DNA from: Prorocentrum cordatum
Lineage: Eukaryota > Sar > Dinophyceae > Prorocentrales > Prorocentraceae
Reading direction: 5' to 3'
DNA: 64,000 bases
NCBI GenBank assembly: GCA_963575745.1
Contig: CAUYUJ010000892.1
Coordinates: 376,372-440,371 of the forward strand
A program made the translations under genes and the position numbers. Below the pieces are notes generated by a model. That model did no database searches. It worked only from the letters and a program-made list of their open reading frames with translations, and was not told the origin of the DNA. Shown in pieces: positions 11,440 through 19,909 of this stretch; the first letter of the stretch is position 1; the number at the start of each line of letters is the position of its first letter.

Positions 11440-12020
11440 TTCGCTGGCCCTCTTCCCACTCGTTATTTATCGCAAAAGAAATCCGCTGGCCCTCTTCCCG
11501 TCAAAACCGACGGGAAACCGCTCTAAAAGAGGACCCTGGGCCTGAAGCCCTTTCCGGGAATTCGGAGAAGAGGAAAGGAGGATGTCTGGGTGCCGTGGCC
11601 GGGCCCGATTGCTCCAGAACGCTCCAGAACGAATCATCCTGGTCCAAGGCCCGCCCGACCCCCCACCCCCTTCCCCGGTAGCTCAACTGGACCAGGGGAG
11701 GGGGAGAAGCCGAAGAGGAGCGCACCACAACTGGCCCCCCCGGCCCTGACCCAAACCGAAGAGGAGCGCACCGCAACTGGCCCCCCCGGCCTTGACCCCT
11801 CCCCGCCCCCCCGCCCCCTCCAGGTCGTGGTGACGGCCCCACCCTCCCCCGAGAGCGAGGCCAAGACGGACCAGGGCAAATCGAGAAGGCCGAGCAGGAT
11901 GGATGGGAATGAGGAGGTGGGGGAGGGCGAGGACAAAGACATGGCAGCGGAGATCCCCGTATCTCGCGACCACGCGACGGCCAGGTCACACATGGCACCG
12001 CCGCGGCAGGCGGAGGAAGC
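11440..12020. other. No secure gene; open frames on both strands
   Basis: Contains a tandem duplication of about 60 bp (AAGAGGAGCGCACC at 11715 and 11760). A plus-strand frame at 11820-12030 is hydrophilic and ends in a stop, while a minus-strand frame is hydrophobic. Neither has a motif I recognise. The next exon of the downstream minus-strand gene could lie here, but I do not see its expected GDFN-type motif. Confidence 0.3.
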
Positions 12021-12023
12021 TAA

Positions 12024-12181
12024 AGGGGCCTAGGGACAAAGGGAATGAATAAACACAAATCCCATGATTCCCCATGTTTTCGCATGTTTTCTATGTTTTC
12101 GTATTCCCCCCACGTCCCATATGTTCCTACCTTTTCTTGGGAGTCGACGATCAATTCTGTCTGTATGATTTCTCCTCCTGA
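12024..12181. repeat. Dispersed 150-180 bp repeat family 5, copy 1
   Basis: Shares GGGGCCTRGGGAC at one end and GACGATYAATTSTGYCTGT near the other with 45471-45618 and 60086-60266. It lies just past the last recognised exon of the endonuclease-like gene, so it is probably intronic. Confidence 0.65.
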
Positions 12182-12234
12182 AAATCGCACAGGGATCGCA
12201 AGGCAGGCGTATATCTTGGCGCTCGGGGCCCTGC

Positions 12235-12374
12235 CTGCGCCAGGTTGTGGGCGGTGACGCCACCTCCGCACACGCCCCCCGAGTTCACGGGCAGGGGCCC
12301 GTGGTGGTTCATGAAGAAGACGGTGTGGCCGCTCTGCCGGTGCCAGAGGCGCGCCCACAGCGCGATGCGCCTGC
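12235..12374 (-). CDS. EEP-like secreted protein, exon D
   Basis: This exon encodes the segment of an endonuclease/exonuclease/phosphatase-like fold with the conserved string FFMNHHGPLPVNSGGVCGG. Related dinoflagellate proteins, as I remember them, have the same string upstream of a GDFN catalytic motif. I place the start after CCAG at 12375 because the preceding exon then joins in frame as KYFG-RRIALW. The 3' boundary is CAG followed by GCAGGG, which would be a GC donor. The next exon, with the catalytic Asp/Asn, is not found in this window. Confidence 0.8.
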
Positions 12375-12404
12375 CTGGAGAACCAAAGAGGGGCGTCAAA
12401 AAGC

Positions 12405-12550
12405 GAGCTTTCAGAGCTCCGCGCGGAGTCCCTGGAGCAGGGACCCACTCTCTGGCTCGCGGAGCGCGCCAGAGAGGGAGCCGGAGGCGCCGCCATGGAC
12501 GTCCAGCGCAGATCCAAGAAATCCGCGCGGCGCTCCGAAAGCTTATGTTC
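12405..12550. mobile_element. Foldback MITE family 4, intronic copy
   Basis: Inverted arms: GAGCTTTCAGAGCTCCGCGC at the left, and at the right TCCAAGAAATCCGCGCGG followed by CGCTCCGAAAGCTT. It lies 30 bp upstream (in gene direction) of exon D, inside the C-D intron. Related sequence occurs at 34300-34465, and a single arm at about 33803. Confidence 0.7.
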
Positions 12551-12917
12551 GCGCCGTTCTGTCTTGTCTAGGTGGCGACTTCCGAACCCTAACCACCCAC
12601 TCACCATCGATTCTGCTGAATCCATGAGAGTGGGGGTAGTAGGATTCGGATTTCCCCACGTGTTCGCCGAATTGCGAGCCCTACCCCCGCCGCCCATCGG
12701 GTTGCAGGAATCGTGAATCGGCGAGGGTAGGGTTCGGACGTCGCCGTTCTTAGGGCAGCGAATCGGTACTCCGATACCGCAGCTCCCTCAGAACTCTTTG
12801 GGGCTCGTTCTGACCAGACTTTCGAAGCGAATCCAGAGGTGGCGAAAAGGGCCTCCCTGGAGGCCTAAAACGGCGAAAACGAGGCTAGGGCCACGGCATC
12901 GGTCCCTCTTACTCATC

Positions 12918-13105
12918 CGAAATATTTGTCCTTCGCGGTGCCGAAGTACATGGGGCCCTCCTCGTCCTCGGCCACGAAGCGCTGCCCCTTGCCCAGCAGC
13001 GACCAGCTCGCGTTCCGGAAGCCGATGACCGTACCGACGGGTCCGCCTGGCTCGCCCCGCACGTAGGCGTAGTCCCGCAGCAGCTCGGAGGCGTCGTACC
13101 CGGGC
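12918..13105 (-). CDS. EEP-like secreted protein, exon C
   Basis: 188-bp exon encoding PGYDASELLRDYAYVRG, then GTVIGFRNASWSLLGKGQ and a YFGTAKDKYFG end. This matches the middle of EEP-fold proteins, where the strand after the QE motif leads into the substrate loop. The acceptor is GCCAG at 13106. The preceding exon ends TG and this one begins with G, so the junction codon is TGG (Trp). At the 3' end the in-frame path needs the donor to fall before GATGAG, giving a GA-AG intron. The GTAAG just downstream would put a TGA stop in frame. The flanking introns hold CTC microsatellites and a foldback element. Confidence 0.8.
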
Positions 13106-13114
13106 CTGGCAGGA

Positions 13115-13460
13115 TTGATCAGAGTCGACTCGGGAAATCGTGCCGAATCTGAATTCTTCGAGCCGGGCGGTGTCGCCCCGTTTCGGGCTCCCGGACCCTC
13201 ACAGAACAATCTGCTGTGGAAAATGGCGCAGAAAGGCGGGGTCTAGGGCTCAGGGCGTGATTGTTGACGGTGTTTCAAGTTGTCTCGCGAGGACCAGTCC
13301 TTGTACTTCGCTCCTCCTCTTCCTCCTCCTCCTCATCCTCCTTCTCCCTCCCTCCCTCCCTTCCTCCCTCCTCCCACCTCCCTCCTCCTTCCTCCCTCCT
13401 CCCTCCTCCCTCCTCCTCCTCCTCCCTCCTCGTCCTACTTTTCCTCCTCCTCCTGCGCCA
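13115..13460. repeat. Intron B-C sequence with (CTC)n block
   Basis: 13315-13460 is a CTC/CTCC microsatellite. 13480-13560 repeats ATCGGATCGATCGGATCG-type sequence also seen near 50060-50095. No additional exon recognised. Confidence 0.7.
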
Positions 13461-13582
13461 TGCAAGGACGGAGCCGCATCGGATCGCCGGGAAATCGAAA
13501 TCAAATCGGAGCGAACGAGCCGAAAACGATATCGAATCGGATCGATCGGATCGAAAGGGGCCCTGGCCTGGCGAGGCCCCAC

Positions 13583-13634
13583 CAGGGGTCGTAGAACTCC
13601 TGGAAGCCGATGATGTCGAAAGGCTGGGTCCGCC
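13583..13634 (-). CDS. EEP-like secreted protein, exon B
   Basis: A 52-bp exon encoding TQPFDIIGFQEFYDPW. The GFQE string is the usual EEP-fold catalytic-glutamate motif (established family knowledge). The donor is GT directly after CCCTG, and splicing to exon C gives FYDPW-PGYDASELL in frame. The acceptor lies within CCCAGGCAGGG, so two AG positions four bases apart are possible. Confidence 0.8.
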
Positions 13635-13639
13635 CTGCC

Positions 13640-13787
13640 TGGGAGATGATGGAGGGAAAGAACACGGGGACCATGACCAAGACTGAACGCGGACACGTCG
13701 GTACCGATCTTGGTCATCATCCATCCTGGTCGTCGTCCATTATTGGATCATGGTCGCGACACGGTCATGATCAGCGTGTTTCTCCCC
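13640..13787. mobile_element. Foldback element forming intron A-B
   Basis: Nearly the whole intron between exons A and B is an inverted repeat. GAACACGGGGACCATGACC at 13660 pairs with the complement of GGTCATGATCAGCGTGTTTC at 13763. A 7-bp string TCATCTC (coding strand) sits at both exon-intron edges, like a target duplication. A related stretch lies at about 31145-31290 (GGTCTTGGTCGTGGTACCCG). Confidence 0.6.
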
Positions 13788-14151
13788 TCGAGATGAGCCG
13801 CGCAGCACTGTTGCTGTTGCCACCGAGCTGCTCGATGACGTGCCACCATTCTGGGTTGTATGACAGCACCTTCACCCTCAACGCCTCGCCCACGGGGCTG
13901 TACCCCGGCACCTGCGGCATGGGAGGAGCCGCACCTTGTGGGCAACCACCCCATGCGCCCAGGCCCTGCTGGATCCTGGCCGGCGCGCACACTGCCGTGT
14001 AGTCGGGGCAGCAATTGCCATCCTCCTGGCAGTACTGGCTGCAACCGCAGGCGGCCATGCTGCGGACGTCTAGGCATCCATACTTGCCGCAAGTGAACGG
14101 CTCGAGCGCGACCGCGGCCACCGACTCCGCGTCGGTGCCAGATCCAACATC
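13788..14151 (-). CDS. Somatomedin B + EEP-like secreted protein, exon A
   Basis: The first part is a somatomedin-B-like module with eight cysteines in the spacing C-x4-C-x8-C-x-C-x3-C-x5-CC-x6-C, including QEDGNCCPDYTAVC. Such modules are extracellular and disulphide-bonded. A Pro/Gly linker follows, then the start of an EEP fold: EALRVKVLSYNPEWWHV and a GGNSNSA loop. The acceptor CGCCAG at 14152 puts the module in frame. A signal-peptide exon must lie upstream; a candidate is at 14904-15215, but I could not join it in phase. The likely product is a secreted or surface hydrolase of the nuclease/phosphatase superfamily. The substrate is unknown. Confidence 0.75.
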
Positions 14152-14572
14152 CTGGCGGATGTCTCACGTGAGGGACCTTCTCAATGCGCCTGGCTATCTG
14201 CGCAAAATTCGAGGACACGAGGCTATCCCTGTCAAATCTAGGAGCCGCCTGGGACGCTAAAGAATACAATACCAGAGTGGTCCAGAACTTGTCCAAATTT
14301 GCCCAGAGCCCACAGCGTAACTGTCCAGAGGAGGCTCCTGGACAGACGCTGGTCCCGTCTGGGGCTACGCTCGGCCCATTGTTGGCCAACCTTGCCAGAC
14401 TGCGTGTCCTCAGGACCAAAAAACGGAGCAGGGCCAGTCGAGACAGCAGCAACTGCGAATCGGTCCCCGGACCCCTCCCGGTGTCCAAACGCAATAGTTG
14501 TTCGAGCTGCGTCCAGCCGTGGAGGGGCTCCCCGAATGCCAACTACCATTGTCTCAACTCGCCCTCCTCTGA

Positions 14573-14920
14573 CAGACTGCATGCCCAAAGAACAAAGGCG
14601 AAAACATCATCAACTTCTGGACGGTCGCGCGGGTTGCCAAGGTCGACGCCGCACTGCCGTACCCCTCCACATCGAGACACATCGCCGAGGCCATCGGCGA
14701 TGCGGCGCGATCCTCCGACCCCATCTATCTAGACCCCCTCAAGGAGGCCTGCAGCAAGGCTGCTGAAACATGGAACACGAAATGTGGAACAAAGCCCGTT
14801 TCTAGCACCAACAGCGCCTGGGTGCACGAGGAGGGTGGCGAGAAAAAACAACCTCGGAATGACCTCGGGAGCTGCGAGCCCCTTCCGAATCCAAAAACGG
14901 TCCTTACTTCAGCATCCTGA
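14573..14920 (+). CDS. Unidentified ORF with foldback-family sequence in frame
   Basis: 116 open codons with no ATG at the start. A CAG acceptor-like site at 14573 could open it as an exon, and it ends at TGA 14918. It reads as ordinary mixed-composition protein: INFWTVARVAKVDAALPYP, then SRHIAEAIGDAARSSDP, then LDPLKEACSKAAETWN. I do not recognise the family. Codons from about 14670 to 14755 are homologous to the right half of the MITE-2 elements at 32.1, 50.1 and 52.4 kb. It lies on the strand opposite the EEP-like gene, probably upstream of it or within its first intron. Confidence 0.4.
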   Translation, partial: QTACPKNKGENIINFWTVARVAKVDAALPYPSTSRHIAEAIGDAARSSDPIYLDPLKEACSKAAETWNTKCGTKPVSSTNSAWVHEEGGEKKQPRNDLGSCEPLPNPKTVLTSAS

Positions 14921-15215
14921 CTGTACCCCTCGCGGCCTGGATCCGCGAGAAGGCACCCCGCATCCCTGGGGGCACGGCACCAAAGGCACTGGCCCGCGAC
15001 GGCCGTGGGTGTGGATGCCTCTGGAGGCCTCCGAAGCCTGACAGAAGGCACCTGGAGCCTGGCCCCTGAAGCGGGGCGGCCGCGTCCTGGCCGCGCCGCT
15101 CGAACTCCGCCAGCAGGAGCTGCGGGCGCGCCGCGCGCTGCGCCACGCGCTGCGCCGCGGGGCCGCCCCGCAGCGCCAGCGCGCCGCCGAGCAGGGCCAG
15201 CGGCAGCGTCGCCAA
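14904..15215 (-). CDS. Candidate signal-peptide exon
   Basis: The frame opens with ATG at 15215 followed by a short hydrophobic leader (TLPLALLGGALAL) and then an Ala/Arg/Gln-rich segment. It lies about 1 kb upstream of the somatomedin-B exon on the same strand and could be its first exon. A possible GT donor lies near 15051, but the phase does not match exon A, so the link is unproven. The 3' part overlaps the plus-strand ORF by only a few bases. Confidence 0.3.
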   Translation of the reverse strand: MATLPLALLGGALALRGGPAAQRVAQRAARPQLLLAEFERRGQDAAAPLQGPGSRCLLSGFGGLQRHPHPRPSRASAFGAVPPGMRGAFSRIQAARGTVRMLK

Positions 15216-15287
15216 CGGCGCCGCAGCGGCGAGCCGCCTCCTGCGCGGGAGGGCCAGTCCCAGCCCTCCTCTTGCTGGGTCCTCGTC

Positions 15288-15475
15288 TCCTCCTCCTCCT
15301 CCTCCTCCTCCTCCTCCTCTCCTCCTCCTCCTCCTCCTCCTCCTCCTCCTCCTCCTCCTCCTCCTCCTCCTACTCCTACTCCTACTCCTATCCTTATTCC
15401 TTATTAGAATATACTCCTACTCCCCCCTCAGGCCGGCCAGATAGGGGCCGCATCCGGGTGGTCCCATCCTAACCT
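15288..15475. repeat. (CTC)n then (CTACTC)n microsatellite
   Basis: CTC triplets from 15290 to 15372, then short CTACTC hexamers. Poly-Ser/Leu frames only. Confidence 0.95.
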
Positions 15476-15554
15476 GTAAAAAACAATACAAAATCAACAT
15501 TTTTCTTATTTTTTCCTCTCGACATGGACGTCCTGTCGTCCACGGCGATAATCC

Positions 15555-15940
15555 ATTGCAAAAAATACCACAAAGAGCACACGCGCGCGTTCATGTCAGA
15601 ATCCTACCGAACACCGTGTGTTTGCAAGCATTTCAACATAAAAACATCAAAAACCCAATGCTTTTTCACAAAAATTGTACAAATTTCCCGCCCGGGCTCT
15701 CTTGCTGAAATCATAGGAAAACCATAGGAATCTTAAGAATTCTGTCAAATCCAGCGATTTCACGTCATCGCGCGGTGCACTCGCGATGCTCTGTCATGCA
15801 CCCAGGCCGCGAATCCTGTGCAAAAAATACCACAAAGAGCACACTCGCGCGTTCATGTCAGAATCCTACCGAACACCGTGTGTTTGCAAGCATTTCAACA
15901 TAAAAACATCAAAAACCCAATGCTTTTTCACAAAAATGCT
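15555..15940 (+). repeat. 263-bp tandem duplication with a 118-bp conserved block
   Basis: The block starting GCAAAAAATACCACAAAGAG and ending CCAATGCTTTTTCACAAAAA occurs at about 15557-15675 and 15820-15937 with almost no differences. It is markedly more AT-rich than its surroundings. Both copies are open in the plus frame reading KKYHKEHTRAFMSESYRT, but there is no evidence of a gene. Confidence 0.85.
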
Positions 15941-16210
15941 TTGGGGTGTCCTGTCAGACCGTCGGGCTTCCTCCGGCCACCTCTGGCTTCCTGCGGTGTA
16001 CCGGGCCATTCTCGACTCGTCTGGCAATGCGTGCGCGGCATTCAACACGCGCTCGCCAGTTCCCGTCGGCAACCGCCATCGCGGCCGCATCAGCTGTACC
16101 AAACCGGCTGGCCGGTGTGACTTCGGCCCCCAGTTGTGCCAGCTTTGCTTCTTATGTTGTGGGAGGGCGGGTGGGACTGGGCATGCCATGCTTGACTCGC
16201 TCGAGCTGGC
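15940..16210. other. Unassigned segment before the ACTCCT array
   Basis: Mixed composition, open in several frames, some with clustered cysteines (CQLCFLCC). No family recognised. Confidence 0.25.
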
Positions 16211-16211
16211 T

Positions 16212-16320
16212 AGCTTGACTCCTACTCCTACTCCTACCTACTCCTACTCCTACTCCTACTCCTACTCCTACTCCTACTCCTACTCTACTCTACTCCTACT
16301 CCTACTCCTACTCCTCCTCA
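16212..16320. repeat. (ACTCCT)n hexanucleotide array
   Basis: About sixteen ACTCCT units with few interruptions. Confidence 0.95.
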
Positions 16321-16374
16321 CCACAACCTCCACCACCATCACAACCACCACAGCCATGAGCATGGTCATGACCT

Positions 16375-16992
<618 letters not shown>

Positions 16993-17137
16993 CCTATCAT
17001 CAAGAACCGTTTGGCTTGGGCGTGCCTGCGCGGCACCCTCGGGCCAGCTCCGAGCCTTCGCGAGGCGTTCTTGGTGACGGGAGGGTCACCGCGGTTGGCC
17101 GCCGTCTCTCTCCCCGACCGATTCGGAGCGAACAGCA

Positions 17138-18295
17138 ATGGGCCGCAAGGCTGCGCGCTCGCCTGCCGCGCGCTCGCCTGCCCCGCCGCAGGCACGCGGC
17201 TCGAGCAGTGGCGGCACGGGCGGCAGCATCCCGCGGGCAGCCCGCCGCGTGGCCTTCATCGACGACTGGACGAAGTGTCAGGCGTGCGCCAGCTGGCACT
17301 GGAACGCCACCTGGTGCGAGGCTGGCTGGAAGTGTCGCTGTGGCGCGCAGGTGGAGCCGTTTCGGCGTCGCGGCAACAGCCGTCCTCCTGTGCGCGGGGC
17401 CGCGCGGCGCTCGGGCAGGCTCGTCGAGCCGTGCCCCTGGCACCGCAGCGGTGGCGGCGGCAGCAGCGACGCTGGCTCCAGCAGCCTGGGGGGCTCCGAT
17501 TTCTCGGTCTTCCTTTCGCACCTGGCTGCGAAGGCGGGCGGGGAGCCCCAGGCTGCGGCGGCCATCCAGCTGGTCCAGCGGCTGGTTGCTCCACCGCCGC
17601 CTGCCGAGGTGGAGAAGCCCCCCGACGAGGTCTTCCGCAAGGCGACAGGCCTGCACAAGCACGTCGGCACCAGGGCGCACTCGACTCGGTGCTGCGCATC
17701 GAGGACCGGCGGCGGCGCGTGCGAAGGAGGCGGAACTCGCCGTCGCCCCGGCGGAGGCCGAGCAGTCCAAGGCGGCCGCTGCGGCCGCAGTGGCGCGGCA
17801 GGCGGCGGAGTCGGCGCGGGTGTCGGGTGTCTCGGAGGAGCTTTTCACTTGTCCGGGGATCCTGCCGTCTTCACGGACGTGGCTTGTTTTTCGCCCGCCG
17901 AGCAAGGGGAGTTGCAGTTCCTGGAGCGGTCCCTTATCCAGACCAAGACCGAGATGGCGGGCAAGGCCGAGATCATCCGCGCCAAGCTGGCGGCGTCCAA
18001 GTCGGCGGAGGCCCAGCAGCGCAGCACCAGGAAGCGGCGCACGGGCTCCACCTCCCCCCCACGCGAGGAAGGTGGAGGTTTCGACGCGGAGAAGGAGGTC
18101 GTCAGCGAGGCCTCTTCCCCGCCGACGGAGGCGGACGGCGGCAGCACGATCGCCGTGGCCGCCAAGAAGCTCAGCGCTGCCAAGTTCGCCGCCACGCGCG
18201 CGGCGCGGGCAGCCGCCGCCGCGGGCTCGGCTGCCCCTGCCGCCCCGCTGGGGAGCGCTGGCCAGGGCGTCGAGGCGGCCAGTGCCACGGCTTGA
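17138..18295 (+). pseudogene. LINE ORF1, zinc-finger protein (frameshifted)
   Basis: A 385-codon frame starts at ATG 17138. Residues 47-68 have C-x2-C-x9-C-x5-C-x-C (CQACASWHW start, WKCRCG end), a nucleic-acid-binding zinc-finger pattern expected for an ORF1 chaperone. The rest is Ala/Glu/Lys-rich with predicted coiled coil, around ELQFLERSLIQTKTEM. Between about 17665 and 17860 the protein-like reading moves into the other two plus frames (DSVLRIEDRRRRV, then AKEAELAVAPAEAEQSK) before returning. That indicates at least two small indels. It ends at TGA 18293. Confidence 0.65.
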
Positions 18296-18477
18296 CTAGC
18301 GGCCGCAGGTCGGGTCGAGGTCGGCTCGGCCTCGCCGCCAGCGGACCCTCCTCTGCGGCCGCAGCGCCAGGCGCTGGCGAGGAGGGACGACAGGCCGACA
18401 GGGCATTTCATGAAGGCGACGGCGAGAAGAGCGGAAGGGACTCCGACGAGAGAGTTTGTGGTGGCCATCGGTAATTA

Positions 18478-19110
18478 TTTGCGAATATCACGGCGGTGGG
18501 TCCGCAGGCTTGCGGGTTCGTCGAGGAGTCGCTGGGGCGCTTTCACTCGTTCGCCTGCGTTGAGACGCATGTGCGTGCTGGTCAATTTGAGAAGCGGCGC
18601 TGGGCCGCCAGGAAGCTGGACCTGCGCATCCCGGCCAATCACGCGAGGCCCTCCAGGAAGGGCGTTCTGGAAGGTGTCGGCGACAGTCTCGGTCGCGGCA
18701 CAGAAGGCGGGGAATGAGTTCTGCGCAGGCGCGGCCACTACACGCACACGCTGGAGGGCAGCTGCGACAGCTCGTTGGCCGCCCCAGGGGCGGAGGCGGC
18801 GGACGGCTTCCAGGCCGGCGCCATCCACCTCAAGGGCCAGCGCCAGGTGGTGGTCGTCACTTTCTACGGCATCAGCGGCGTCGGGTGGAGCGGGAGCAGC
18901 TTGCGGCGCTTCGCCAAGCTGGGAGGTCTCTTGCAGGCCCTGCAGGCGCCGTGGTTCGTCCTCGGCGACTTCAACTTGCCGTGCCAAGTGCTGCAGAAGG
19001 CGGACTTCCTGCGGCAGGTGGGAGCCAGGGTGCTCCAGGCGAACGCGGCCACCACCTGTGATGCGGGGCCGTCGGGCTCGCACATCGACCACGGCCTCTG
19101 CTCCGATTCG
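18478..19110 (+). pseudogene. LINE APE-type endonuclease domain (interrupted)
   Basis: The EEP-fold endonuclease nicks target DNA for target-primed reverse transcription. The frame from 18496 contains FACVETHV, with the candidate catalytic glutamate, and stops at TGA 18715-18717. The same frame resumes directly and carries WFVLGDFNLP (catalytic Asp/Asn) near 18960 and SHIDHGLCS (the terminal Asp-His pair) near 19080. These motifs in this order are characteristic of LINE endonucleases. The single TGA lies between them, so the domain cannot be made intact from this copy. Confidence 0.75.
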
Positions 19111-19905
19111 TGCGCCCCGATGCTGGCTGGCATCTGGGCTGCTGCGGCACCGTGGGGCACGCGCGGTGGTCTCGTGGTCGAGCTGCGCTCGGGCCACGAC
19201 ACCCTGCTGGGGCGGCAGCTGCAGCTCGCCAAGGGCTTGCCGCAGGTGCAGAGGCCGAGGGGCGTCGCGTCCAGCAGTCGACGAGGTCGTCGCCACGGCG
19301 ACGCCGAGCGCCGCGCCCTTGCGCGGAAGAAGGAGCTGGACATCCACGACCAGCTCTTCGGGAGTCACGTGCGTGAGCGCGAGGTTGATGAGCTCTCTAC
19401 TCGTCCGGGGTCTGCCAGCAGCGACGACGGTGGAGACAGCATCGACGAGGAGGCGGGAGGTCACTCTTGGGCCGTGCCGCCGCCCCCTGCTGGGCAGGCC
19501 GCTGCGCGGATGGATGAGGAGGAGGCCGACCCCTTCGACGACCTGGACAAGGAGCTGGAGGTGGGCCACCAGAACGGGGACGAGCTCAGCTGCGACCCCA
19601 CCGCAGGTCCCTCCGACGCCGCCCCCCTGGCGCTGGGCGTCATCGGCGAGGGCCCCTGCGCCCCTCCTGGCAGCCCCGCAGGAGGCGGCAGCGCCAGGTC
19701 GGAGCCACCCGCCTTGGCCTCATTAGCCCACTGGCGCGGCCAGGAACGCTGCGGCGGCCCCCTGGCGGCCAGGACGGGGGCAGGCGCGGTGGGATTCAGC
19801 CCCACGTCGTCGCAGCACCTGCCCTCGGCGGCGAGAGGTCAGGCCAACTTCGACACCGGAGAGGAGGCTTGGAGGAGCACGGCAGCCCCACCTCAGGCAG
19901 AGGAC
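19110..19905 (+). pseudogene. LINE EN-RT linker
   Basis: The endonuclease frame stays open to TGA 20080 and encodes an acidic, Ser/Gly/Pro-rich linker after KKELDIHDQLFGSHV. At about 19910 the protein-like reading shifts one frame for the RT. No catalytic motif is seen here. Confidence 0.5.
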
Positions 19906-19909
19906 GGCG

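Noticed and set aside
12020-12697. 225-codon minus ORF read as one exon
   Set aside because: It runs through exon D in the wrong frame and through a MITE; the conserved residues are in the adjacent frame with splice sites.
18475-19569. 364-codon minus-strand ORF
   Set aside because: Antisense shadow of the LINE endonuclease, whose GDFN and SHIDH motifs are on the plus strand.
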